The notes below the pieces were generated by a model, which did not search any database, had not been told where the DNA came from, and was given only the letters and a program-made list of their open reading frames with translations. From contig JANQMR010000011.1 of assembly GCA_028279985.1 (NCBI GenBank), forward strand, positions 124,001 to 188,000: a stretch of 64,000 nt of DNA, read 5' to 3'. Both the position numbers and the translations under genes were made by a program. Positions 8,828-18,530 of the stretch are shown one piece after another (position 1 is the first letter of the stretch; each line of letters begins with the position of its first letter). This DNA is from Woeseiaceae bacterium (GTDB lineage: Bacteria > Pseudomonadota > Gammaproteobacteria > Steroidobacterales > Woeseiaceae).

Positions 8828-11146
8828 TCAGTCGAACTTGCCCCGCGCGGCAATTTCGGCGGCCTGACCGAAACTCAGCGCCGCGTCGCTGCTCGGCATC
8901 TGCCGCGGCAGATGAACGCTGAAGTTGTTGCGGCCCAGGAGCTCGACGGTCTGTTCGGTCAGCGCGCGATTGTGGAATACGCCGCCGCAGAGCCCGACGT
9001 GGTCGATCGGGTATTCGTCGGCGATCCGCCTTGCCTGCTGCAGGATCGACAGCGCGAGACTGGCGTGGAAACGCTCGGCGCGTTCGGCAAGCGGCCGCTC
9101 ATCGTCGGCGAGCATGGTCAAAAGCGGCCGCCAGTCGCTGCGCAGCACGCCCTGGGCGTCCCGGGCCAGCGACAGGTACACGGGTTGTTTGCGTTGCCGG
9201 CAGAGGGCCTCGAGCAGCAACGGCGCCTGCCCCGGGAAACTCGTTTCGATTCTGCCGCAAATCAGCGACGAAGCCGCGTCGAACACCCGTTCGGCCGCGC
9301 TGGTTTCGACACAGCCGACGCCGTCTTCCCAGGCCTGCCGCTCGCGGCCATCCTCGTCCGGACTGTCGGGCCAGTCTTCGTCGCATTCCCATTTCAGCGC
9401 TGCCGCGCTGCGCCAGGGCTCGGTATGCGCGCCGTCCGCCCCGCCCGTGACCCGGAACGGCCTCAAGCTAGCCATACGGTGCCACGAACCGCTGCGGCCA
9501 AGCATCGCCTCGGCGCCCCACATCGTGCCGTCCTCGCCGCGGCCGTCACCGTCCCAGACGAAAACCAGCCACAAGCCCGGCAGCGCCATCTCGGCCGTCA
9601 GCGCGCTGGCATGCGCGGGATGATGCCAGACCGTGTCGACCGGCAGGCGCGCCTGCGACATCGCCCACTGATGGGTTCGATACTCGGCGTTTGCGTCACA
9701 GGCAATGCGCCGGGCGGATACGCCGTACATCGTCTGCAGGTCCGCGGCCGCCTCGGCCAGCGCATCGAGACTGGCGGCGCGACGCATGTCGCCGAGGTAC
9801 GGGGTGACGACGACACGCCGGTCCCAGCTCAAGGCAATCGTGCCGATCTCGTCGCCGCCGATTGCGAGCAGCGGCTCATCCTGCCGCCACGGCAGGTCGA
9901 GCTCCAGCGGCACGAAACCGCGCCCCGGCCGGATCGGCCGGATCTTGCCGGCGATACGCCTAAAGACGGCATCTTCGACCGGCCTGACGATCTGCCGGTC
10001 GTGGTGAAGAAAGGCGTCGGCGACAGCGCCCAGCGCCTCGGCGGCCCGGTCGTTGTCGATCAGCACCGGTTCGCCGGGATCGTTCGCCGACGTGGCGACC
10101 AGCGGCCTGCCGAACGCGTCGAGCAGGCCCTCGAGTATCGGGCTTTCCGGCAGCATGACGCCGACTTCGCGCAAGCCGGGGGCGATGTTGTCGGCCAGAT
10201 CCGAGTTGCCGCGCTTGCGAACCAGCACGACCGGCCGTGCCGGCGACTTCAGGGCCTCGGCCTCAAACTGATGTAAGAGAGTCGTGCGCCGCAGCATCTC
10301 GAGGCCGTCCTTGCCGGTGTACGGAAACGCCACCGGCAACGGTTTCTCGGGACGGCGTTTACCGCACCGGAGGCGGCCGATCGCATCGGCGTCGGCTGCA
10401 TTGCACATCAGGCGATAACCGCCGATGCACTTGACGGCGACGATACCGCCTTTGTCCAGGCAAACGGCGGCCGCCGCCATGGCGCGGCGCCCGGTGAGCG
10501 CTTCACCGCCCGCGGCGGTCGTGTACGAGAGCGCAGGCCCGCAAACCGGGCAGCCGATCGCGGCCCACTGAAAACGGCGGCTGCACGGATCGTGGTATTC
10601 CCGGCTGCAATCCGCGCACATGTCGAAACCGGACATGCTCGTGTCGCGGCGTTCGCCGGTCGGCTGAACGGTCAGCGTGTAACGCGGCCCGCACTGGGAG
10701 CAGCTCGTGAACGGATATGCGTAACGACGGTTGTCTTGGTCACGAAACTCGCCGCGACAGTCTTCGCACATCGTGTAGTCCGCCGAGACATGGTCGATCG
10801 CCTGGCCGGTCGCCGTCGAATCGACGATCTCGAAGCCGCCGAACGCTACCGTGTCGATCGGGTCGAGACGGACGATCTGCGGTTTGGACAACGGGGGTGC
10901 GCGGCGGATGAGATCCTGCCGAAACTGCCGCACGGCGGCGGGCCGGCCGCAGGCGACGATGTCGACCTTGTTGTCCCTGTAGCCGACATGACCGGTAATG
11001 TCGTGCTCACGCGCAAGACGATTGACGAACGGCCGCAAACCGACCCCGCGCACGCGTCCTGCAAGCGTGATGCGTACCGCGTAGCTGGTCGCGGGTAACG
11101 GCGATTCCCTCGACTCGTTACCGCGCTGTTTCACCGGATCCGACAA
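8828..11146 (-). CDS. hypF: Carbamoyltransferase HypF (hydrogenase maturation)
   Basis: 772 residues with the full HypF layout: acylphosphatase-like domain (GRVRGVGLRPFV, about 30-41), paired CxxC zinc fingers (CEDC, CSQC, CADC, CPVC), a YrdC domain (GGIVAVKCIGGYRLMCNA, KRRPEKPLPV) and a Kae1-like domain (HHPAH metal site, GEDGTMWGAEAML, GLCGGVFHNRAL). HypF makes a carbamoyl-adenylate and passes the group to HypE for the CN ligands of NiFe hydrogenase. Oddities: no other hyp or hydrogenase gene is in the window, the catalytic acylphosphatase Asn position is occupied by Tyr56 (GHVGY), and the usual HHHAH reads HHPAH. The outer metal-binding His residues are kept. Confidence 0.9.
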   Translation of the reverse strand: MSDPVKQRGNESRESPLPATSYAVRITLAGRVRGVGLRPFVNRLAREHDITGHVGYRDNKVDIVACGRPAAVRQFRQDLIRRAPPLSKPQIVRLDPIDTVAFGGFEIVDSTATGQAIDHVSADYTMCEDCRGEFRDQDNRRYAYPFTSCSQCGPRYTLTVQPTGERRDTSMSGFDMCADCSREYHDPCSRRFQWAAIGCPVCGPALSYTTAAGGEALTGRRAMAAAAVCLDKGGIVAVKCIGGYRLMCNAADADAIGRLRCGKRRPEKPLPVAFPYTGKDGLEMLRRTTLLHQFEAEALKSPARPVVLVRKRGNSDLADNIAPGLREVGVMLPESPILEGLLDAFGRPLVATSANDPGEPVLIDNDRAAEALGAVADAFLHHDRQIVRPVEDAVFRRIAGKIRPIRPGRGFVPLELDLPWRQDEPLLAIGGDEIGTIALSWDRRVVVTPYLGDMRRAASLDALAEAAADLQTMYGVSARRIACDANAEYRTHQWAMSQARLPVDTVWHHPAHASALTAEMALPGLWLVFVWDGDGRGEDGTMWGAEAMLGRSGSWHRMASLRPFRVTGGADGAHTEPWRSAAALKWECDEDWPDSPDEDGRERQAWEDGVGCVETSAAERVFDAASSLICGRIETSFPGQAPLLLEALCRQRKQPVYLSLARDAQGVLRSDWRPLLTMLADDERPLAERAERFHASLALSILQQARRIADEYPIDHVGLCGGVFHNRALTEQTVELLGRNNFSVHLPRQMPSSDAALSFGQAAEIAARGKFD

Positions 11147-11183
11147 ACGACCCCCCTTCGCCGTTAAGTCAAATAAAACAGTG

Positions 11184-11209
11184 ATCTGTGGTGAGCTATC
11201 TGTGGTGAG
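11184..11209. repeat. 12-base direct repeat in hypF/apbE divergent promoter
   Basis: ATCTGTGGTGAG occurs at 11184-11195 and 11198-11209, a 14-base period. This AT-richer gap lies between two divergent starts, so it may be a regulator site or another local tandem duplication. Confidence 0.6.
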
Positions 11210-11272
11210 TTAGGATAATAGTCGCTCGTCTCGAAACCCGACTGTAGGTAATTACGCCTACCGCACTGTGTA

Positions 11273-12358
<1,086 letters not shown>

Positions 12359-13607
12359 TGTCGTCGATGTGCTCGATACCGATGCACAGACGTATCATGT
12401 CCGGCGTGACACCCGCCGATTCGAGCTCGGCTTCGCTGAGCTGGCGATGCGTGGTCGAGGCCGGATGGGCCGCCAGTGACTTGACGTCGCCGATGTTGAC
12501 CAGGCGCAGGAACAGATTCAGCGCGTCGTAGAATTTCACGCCGGCGTCGAAGCCGCCCTTGATACCGAAACTCATGAGCGCCGAGGGTTTTCCGTCGGTG
12601 TACTTTTTCGCCAGGTCGTAATACGGAGAATCCGGCAGCCCGGCGTACCTGACCCAGGCCACGCGCGGATGCGCCGCCAGGTAATTCGCGACGGCCAGCG
12701 CGTTCTCGCAATGCCGCTCCATCCTGAGCGGCAAGGTCTGCATGCCCTGCAGGATCAGGAACGCGTTCATCGGACTCAAGGCCGAACCGGTGTTTCTGAG
12801 CGGCACGGTCCGTACCCGGCCGATGTACGCCGCCTCGCCCAGCGCCTCGGTATAGACGACGCCGTGATACGAGGTCTCGGGGGTCGTCAGCATGTGGAAG
12901 CGTTCGGCATGCTCGGTCCACGGGAAGGCGCCGCCGTCCACGATCACGCCGCCCAGCGTATTGCCGTGGCCGGCGATGTACTTGGTCAGCGAGTTGACGA
13001 CGATATCGGCGCCCCAGCGAATCGGCTTGATCAGCGCCGGCGTGGCCACGGTATTGTCGACGATCAGCGGCACACCGTGTTCGTGCGCCATCCCGGCCAG
13101 CGCCTCGATGTCGACGATATTGCCCGCCGGGTTTCCGATCGACTCGCAGAAAACCGCCGTGGTCTTGTCGTCGATCAGGCCTTGCATCGCCTCGACGCTG
13201 TCGTCGGCGGCGAAGCGGACGTCGATCCCGAGCTTGGGCAACATGTGGCGGAACAGCGTATAGGTCCCGCCGTACAGCAGCGGCACCGTGACGATATTGT
13301 TGCCGGCTTCGGCGATGTTCAGGATCGAGTAGTTGACCGCCGCGCTGCCGGCGCTGAGACCCAGGGCCGCGATGCCGCCCTCGAGCTCGGCGCAACGCTG
13401 CTCCAGCACGCCCACGGTCGGATTCATGATGCGCGAGTAGATGTTACCGGGCACCTCCAGGTTGAAAAGGTCGGCGCCGTGTTGCGCATTGTCGAACTCG
13501 TAGGCGACGGTCTGATAGACAGGCACCGCAACGGCTTTGGTTTCCGGGTCGGCCTTGAAGCCGGCGTGAATCGCCAAGGTTTCGTCTTTCATTGCCGAAC
13601 TCTCATC

Positions 13608-13654
13608 GTTCATTGTCGTTTCCCTGGTTCATTGTCGTTTCCTTAGTCGTTTCC
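13608..13654 (-). repeat. Tandem duplication of the metY leader (ribosome site plus ATG)
   Basis: On the minus strand the 16-base unit GGAAACGACAATGAAC occurs twice (13627-13642 and 13608-13623), preceded by a partial copy. Each full copy carries a GGAAA ribosome-site-like tract and an ATG. The upstream ATG opens a nine-codon frame that ends just after the second ATG, so it could act as a short leader peptide. Confidence 0.75.
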
Positions 13655-13717
13655 TTGGTATTTGGAGACCCGGACCGCCGGAGTCTCGACTGTTTCGTGG
13701 GTTCCTCGAGGAGCGGT

Positions 13718-14803
13718 TCAGAGAGAAACGGACGCGCGGGCATCGCGCAGACCGAGCGGGTCGTCGGGATCCAAATCCTGCATGAACTGCCGCTTGCGGT
13801 CGAGGTTGGTCGTCTGGTAGACGAGGCCCAGCCAGTTGTTGACGATGGCTTTGGCGGTATCCCCCCATGTGTTGTCCAGGTGGGAGGTCAGTCGACGCTC
13901 CAGGGCAGCCGTCGCGGCACCACCGGCTCCGGCAAGCAACTCGGCCGTGTAATCGGCGACCAGGTCGAGCGCCTTGCCGCGAAAGTAGTGCTCGGGCAGC
14001 GGCGGCCGGGTCTCCCGTTCACCGCCGGCAAAGCGCAAGAGCTCGCGTTTGTACTCCTTCAAAAGACTATTGACGTCGTACTCCGGGTGGCCTTGCCAGT
14101 AAATGACGCGGAACTGGTCCGGGCTCGCCGCCATGTGCACGCCGCCTTCCTCGCTCTCCGCCAGCACGATCAGGCCGGCCGCCTCGAGGACCGCGCGCGA
14201 GATGTCGTTGTATCTCGAGTGCGGCACGTCGAATCGGGTATTGATCTCACGCAACAAGGGATGGCCCGGATCGGCGACGCGGTGACTGTAAACGCCCCAG
14301 CGCTTGCGCGGCAGGGGTTGACGGTCGATTCCGTAATGGTGTTTGAGCAGCGCGTGGGTTGCCAGACAAGAGCAGAGCGTCGATGCGACATTACCGTGTG
14401 CCCAGCGGACGACTTCGATCAGGGGATCCCAGAACGCCTCCTGTTCCAAGGCCGGGTTGGCGACGTTGGCGCCGGTTATGATCAAGGCATCCAGCCCTGC
14501 CCCGCGCAGCTCGTCGAAACGACTGTAGTACCGGTCGATATAAGCCTTCGTCTCTCCGTCGCGCTCGAGTTCCGGCAACGAAAACGGATAAACGAAAAAC
14601 TGCGCGATACGGTTGCAGCCGCCGACCAGCCGGATGAACTGGCGCTCGGTCGCACGTAACGCGGCGTCGGGCATCATGTTCAGGAAGCCTATGTGCAGCT
14701 CGCGGATGTCCTGGCGCACGGCCCGGTCCAGCGACAACATCTCGTGGCCCTGCTCGCGGAGCTGGGCGAAAGTCGGCAAGTCAGTGTGGGCAACGAGCGG
14801 CAT
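13718..14803 (-). CDS. metA: Homoserine O-acyltransferase, MetA family
   Basis: 361 residues of the MetA (glutamine-amidotransferase-like) fold, which activates homoserine by acyl transfer from acetyl- or succinyl-CoA. Visible: LNMMPDAALRATERQF (family N-terminal block), nucleophile Cys146 in NVASTLCSCLATHAL, the His of GVYSHRV, PHSRYNDI, and the His/Glu pair in YWQGHPEYD. At the position that separates succinyl (Gly) from acetyl (Glu) enzymes the stretch GANVANPA has Ala, so the acyl donor cannot be called. It is probably co-transcribed with metY, 105-125 bases downstream. Longer than E. coli MetA (309) because of extra N- and C-terminal residues. Confidence 0.85.
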   Translation of the reverse strand: MPLVAHTDLPTFAQLREQGHEMLSLDRAVRQDIRELHIGFLNMMPDAALRATERQFIRLVGGCNRIAQFFVYPFSLPELERDGETKAYIDRYYSRFDELRGAGLDALIITGANVANPALEQEAFWDPLIEVVRWAHGNVASTLCSCLATHALLKHHYGIDRQPLPRKRWGVYSHRVADPGHPLLREINTRFDVPHSRYNDISRAVLEAAGLIVLAESEEGGVHMAASPDQFRVIYWQGHPEYDVNSLLKEYKRELLRFAGGERETRPPLPEHYFRGKALDLVADYTAELLAGAGGAATAALERRLTSHLDNTWGDTAKAIVNNWLGLVYQTTNLDRKRQFMQDLDPDDPLGLRDARASVSL

Positions 14804-14895
14804 GGCAGCAAGTGTACAGCGATTGCATGCGCCTGCGGAGCCTGGCCGCGGATCCGGCCGCGTGTTTGCCCGATCGGCAGCTCACCGGGCCGGCG

Positions 14896-16206
14896 TTACG
14901 GCTGCGGCGTCGGTTCCGGCGGGGATACGGAGGCCTCGTCGCCGGTTTTGACGATGATCTCGCGATGCGGATAAGGGATGCCGATACCGTGTTCCCTGAA
15001 CGCGTCCCACAAAGCCAGCATCACCTTGCCGCGGATGTTGGTCAGGCCCTTCTGCGGATCGTCGATCCAGAACCTGAGCTTGAAATTCAGCGACGAATCG
15101 CCGAACTCGGTGAGCCAGCAGACCGGCGGATTACGCGTCGTATCGACGCGTTCCACCGAAGCGGCGGCTTCGCGGGCGAGGCGCGAAACCTCATGGGGAT
15201 CCGAGTCGTAGGACACCCCGAAGGGCACGTCCAGCCGGACGTACTTATCCGAGAACGACCAGTTGACGACTTCGGTGGTGATGAAGTCCTCGTTCGGAAT
15301 CAGGAATTCCCGGCCGTCGCGCGTGACGACCGAAACGAACCTCGCCCTGAGCTCGCGGATCCAGCCGAAGGTATCGCCCAGCGATATCGTATCCCCGGGT
15401 TTGATCGACTGGTCCATCAGGATGATGATGCCCGAAATGAAATTCGACACGACTTTCTGCAGCCCGAAGCCGATGCCGACGCCGATGGCGCCGGACAAAA
15501 CGGCAAGCACACTGAGGTCGATGTCGAAACTCTGCACGGCGATCAAGGCCGCGAACACCATCAGGCTGATGCGGGTAATCTTGCCGAACAACACCCGCAA
15601 GGACGGCGTCAGCTCGTCGACCGTCTGGATTCTCCGGTCCAGGAAGTTTCCCGCCGACGACGCCAGCCAGAGCAGGACGCCGACGGTCAACAAGGCCTGG
15701 AACACGGTCAGGACCGAAACACGCTGTCCTTCACCGAGATTGAATCCGATGCCGTCCAGCAACAGCGCGGCGTCGTCGACCAGGCCGAGCACGACGGCCG
15801 CGACATAGATCCAGGCGAGGTAGTTGAAGATCTTGCCCAGGGCGCGATTGCGAATCGCATGTGCAACGACCGAAATCAGCAGCCACGCGGCCGACAACAG
15901 CATGACGCTGTAGATCAGGTAGTTGCTCTCCGGCCACCCGGCCGCAGCGGTTGCGACATAGGCAATGCCCAGGAACACCGCGAAGAACAGCCATTCGAAA
16001 CGCCAGAGAAAAGCGACGATCACCCGCAAAAGCCCCGGCATGCCCTTGATGCGCCGGGCGCGTTCTTCGAGGGCCGGCTCGACCCGCTTCGACGCCAGCC
16101 AGGCCGGCAGAAACAGAACGACGATGATCCCGATCTGGATCAGGATCGACTCCCGAGTCAGGTATTCCAGGGCGATCTGTCCGTAGCGAATCGCGTGTTC
16201 GGTCAT
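14896..16206 (-). CDS. MscS-family mechanosensitive ion channel
   Basis: 436 residues. Five or so N-terminal membrane helices precede the conserved MscS pore and beta domains: LAVLSGAIGVGIGFGLQKVVSNFISGI is the pore-lining helix region, followed by KPGDTI, the RDGREFLIPNEDF block and a C-terminal alpha/beta cage. Such channels release solutes on hypo-osmotic shock. The ATG at 16206 is used; a TTG nine bases upstream is less likely. The gene is on its own transcription unit as judged from a 93-base gap to metA, though read-through is possible. Confidence 0.9.
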   Translation of the reverse strand: MTEHAIRYGQIALEYLTRESILIQIGIIVVLFLPAWLASKRVEPALEERARRIKGMPGLLRVIVAFLWRFEWLFFAVFLGIAYVATAAAGWPESNYLIYSVMLLSAAWLLISVVAHAIRNRALGKIFNYLAWIYVAAVVLGLVDDAALLLDGIGFNLGEGQRVSVLTVFQALLTVGVLLWLASSAGNFLDRRIQTVDELTPSLRVLFGKITRISLMVFAALIAVQSFDIDLSVLAVLSGAIGVGIGFGLQKVVSNFISGIIILMDQSIKPGDTISLGDTFGWIRELRARFVSVVTRDGREFLIPNEDFITTEVVNWSFSDKYVRLDVPFGVSYDSDPHEVSRLAREAAASVERVDTTRNPPVCWLTEFGDSSLNFKLRFWIDDPQKGLTNIRGKVMLALWDAFREHGIGIPYPHREIIVKTGDEASVSPPEPTPQP

Positions 16207-16400
16207 CTGTTCCAAGCCCGTCGCCCCCTGCCGCCCTGCCTGATCCGGTCCGTCGAAACTATATCATTGCCGACTCGGGCCACGGCCGGCGCGTGGAACC
16301 GGCTCAGCCGGCGACGAGGCATTCGCCTGTTCGGACAGCGTTTTAGACGCAGGCCCGTCGTCGATTGGCTGTAACATCGAGCCTCGGAGGAGCCCGCCGC

Positions 16401-17339
16401 ATGGGACCATTGATTAGAACATTGATTAAACGATTGGCGTGGATTGTGCCGCTCGCGCTGATCGGGACGGTCGCGCTGTACCTGATCGCGCTGTCGATTC
16501 CGAAGCGGGACTATTTCCTCGAGCGCGCCGGCTCGCTGGTCGAACAAACCACCGTCGAGGCAAGCGAGGACGTAAGCATCGACGAGACGCTGGCGCTGGT
16601 TTCATCGTCGGGGCTCGAAGTCGCGATGCGCGTGCGGCGGCCCGTCGACAGCGACGGCAGCTTGCCGGTGCTGCTGGTTCTGGGCGGCGAGAACACCGGC
16701 AAGGACGCCGTCGATCTCGGCGGCGTGCCCGAGGGCGTCGCTTACGCCGCGATCGATTACCCGTATCGCGGCGATCGCAATCTCAAAGGTCTCTGGCGCA
16801 CGGCCGGGGCCTTGCCGGACATTCGACGGGCCTTTCTGGATACGCCTCCGGCCCTGTCGCTCGCGATAAGCTGGCTCACGCAGCAGGACTGGGTCGATAC
16901 CCGTCGTATCGAACTCGTCGGCGTAAGTCTAGGCGTGCCGTTCGCCGCGGTCTGCGGCGCGTTGGACAAACGGCTGTCGCGGGTATGGCTCTTGCACGGC
17001 GGCGCCGACAATCTCGAGTGGATCGACCATGCCGGCCGCGACGACATCCCGAACGACACGCTGCGGCGCTGGATCGCCCGCGCCCTCCTGTTGTCGATGC
17101 GCGGCAGCTCATTCGAAACGACGCGCTGGATACCCGAGATCGCACCCAGGCCGCTGGTCATCGTCGCGGCGAAGGACGACGATTTCGTGCCGCGCGAGGC
17201 GATCGAACCGTTCATCGCCGCGGCCGAAGGCGAGCACGTCGAACTGATATGGACCGAGGGCCTGCACATCAACCCGGCGCGCCCGAACGAGTTGCAACAA
17301 TTGCTGGACATCGTCCTCAGACGGGTTGCGACACCCTGA
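16401..17339 (+). CDS. Membrane-anchored alpha/beta hydrolase
   Basis: 312 residues. One N-terminal membrane helix (about 14-32) anchors a periplasmic alpha/beta-hydrolase domain. The likely triad is Ser in GVSLG, Asp in AAKDDDFVP and His in EGLHINP. It looks like the dienelactone-hydrolase/acyl-peptidase type, but the substrate is unknown. Start at 16401 is supported by GGAGGA nine bases upstream; an upstream TTG at 16365 is in frame but lacks a ribosome site. It is alone on the plus strand between mscS and the rnf operon. Confidence 0.75.
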   Translation: MGPLIRTLIKRLAWIVPLALIGTVALYLIALSIPKRDYFLERAGSLVEQTTVEASEDVSIDETLALVSSSGLEVAMRVRRPVDSDGSLPVLLVLGGENTGKDAVDLGGVPEGVAYAAIDYPYRGDRNLKGLWRTAGALPDIRRAFLDTPPALSLAISWLTQQDWVDTRRIELVGVSLGVPFAAVCGALDKRLSRVWLLHGGADNLEWIDHAGRDDIPNDTLRRWIARALLLSMRGSSFETTRWIPEIAPRPLVIVAAKDDDFVPREAIEPFIAAAEGEHVELIWTEGLHINPARPNELQQLLDIVLRRVATP

Positions 17340-17535
17340 CATCGAAGCACTGATCCGCTCCCCGAACCGGCGGGCCAACCCGATGCGACCCGTGGGCAAC
17401 TGATTCCTTGTCTCCCCAACCGACGCGGTAAACGGACGCGACCGAAGCTATCGCGTTACACCGCAACCGGCCTCGGTATTCCCCTACAGAACGCCGTTAC
17501 CGTTCGTGTAGCATCGAAACGACGTTGGCTGCGAG

Positions 17536-17588
17536 CTAGGTCCTAATCCGGTGAATTGTTCAAAGAATCAACCGGACAGGACACTAGG
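17536..17588. repeat. 53-base palindromic element ending in GACAGGACACTAGG
   Basis: Imperfect inverted repeat: CTAG-GTCCT-TCCGGT on the left pairs with ACCGGA-AGGAC-CTAG on the right around an AT-rich centre. Its right end, GGACAGGACACTAGG, is the same as the terminus of the MITE-like element at 56206-56366. It lies just upstream of rnfB and could affect that promoter. Confidence 0.6.
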
Positions 17589-17616
17589 CCTACACGATGG
17601 GAGCGATCCCTAGGTC

Positions 17617-18477
17617 ATGATTGAGCTGACTTCCGTCGCTGCCCTGGGGGGGCTCACCCTGATGCTCGCCACGGGACTGGTCGTTGCGAACCGCCGGCTG
17701 CATGTCGAGGAAGACCCGCGAATCGACCGCGTCGAGGAGATGTTGCCGCACACCAACTGCGGCGCCTGCGGTTATCCGGGCTGTCGCGCGTTTGCCGAGG
17801 CGCTGGTCTCGGCGGCCGCACTGCCCGGCAAGTGCACGGTCTCCAGCGACGCGCAGCGTGACGCGATCGCCGCTTACCTGGGGGTGGACGTCGGCGCCGA
17901 GGAGCGCCGCGTGGCGCGACTGGCCTGCGCGGGCGGCAACAACGTGGCGAGAAACCACGCGGAGTACAAAGGCCATCAATCCTGCCAGGCGGCCGCACTG
18001 GTCGCCGGCGGCGGCAAGGGTTGTTTCTGGGGTTGTCTCGGGATCGGCGACTGCGAACGAAGCTGCGACTTCGACGCCATTACCCTGAACCGCTACACGC
18101 TGCCGGTCGTCGACGAGGCGCTGTGCACGGCCTGCGGGGACTGTGTCGAGGCGTGTCCGAAAGACCTGTTCAGCCTCGAGGCCGTGAGCCACGCCTTGTG
18201 GGTGGCCTGCCGCAATCTCGAACAGGGTGACGAGTTGCTCGAGGACTGCGCGGTCGCCTGCACGGCCTGCGCCCGCTGCGCGATGGATGCGCCGGACACG
18301 ATCGAGATGCAAGACAAGCTGCCGGTAGTGAACTACCGGGCGCCGCAGCCGCGCGCCGCCATCGAGCACTGTCCGACCGGGGCGATCGTCTGGATCGATC
18401 CGGACGGCACGGTGACACGAGGCGACCGGGCTCGCCCGGTGCTCCGGCATTCGGCGCTGCCCGACGCCCGCACCTGA
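17617..18477 (+). CDS. rnfB: Ion-translocating oxidoreductase complex subunit RnfB
   Basis: 286 residues. N-terminal membrane helix, then the Fe-S motif NCGACGYPGCRAFAEAL (about 48-64), the RnfB-specific Cys-rich domain (ACAGGN, GCFWGCLGIGDCERSCDFDAI), and two ferredoxin motifs CTACGDCVEACP and CTACARC with a later HCPTGAI. RnfB receives electrons from ferredoxin for the Na+ or H+ pumping Rnf complex, facing the cytoplasm. It is larger than E. coli RsxB (192), as in bacteria with multi-cluster RnfB. It heads a plus-strand run of about ten genes and is followed after 53 bases by the giant 2-oxoacid oxidoreductase. Confidence 0.9.
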   Translation: MIELTSVAALGGLTLMLATGLVVANRRLHVEEDPRIDRVEEMLPHTNCGACGYPGCRAFAEALVSAAALPGKCTVSSDAQRDAIAAYLGVDVGAEERRVARLACAGGNNVARNHAEYKGHQSCQAAALVAGGGKGCFWGCLGIGDCERSCDFDAITLNRYTLPVVDEALCTACGDCVEACPKDLFSLEAVSHALWVACRNLEQGDELLEDCAVACTACARCAMDAPDTIEMQDKLPVVNYRAPQPRAAIEHCPTGAIVWIDPDGTVTRGDRARPVLRHSALPDART

Positions 18478-18530
18478 AACCGGCGACGAATCCTGAAGGC
18501 GACAAACCCACAGAGGCCCGATTCACGACG

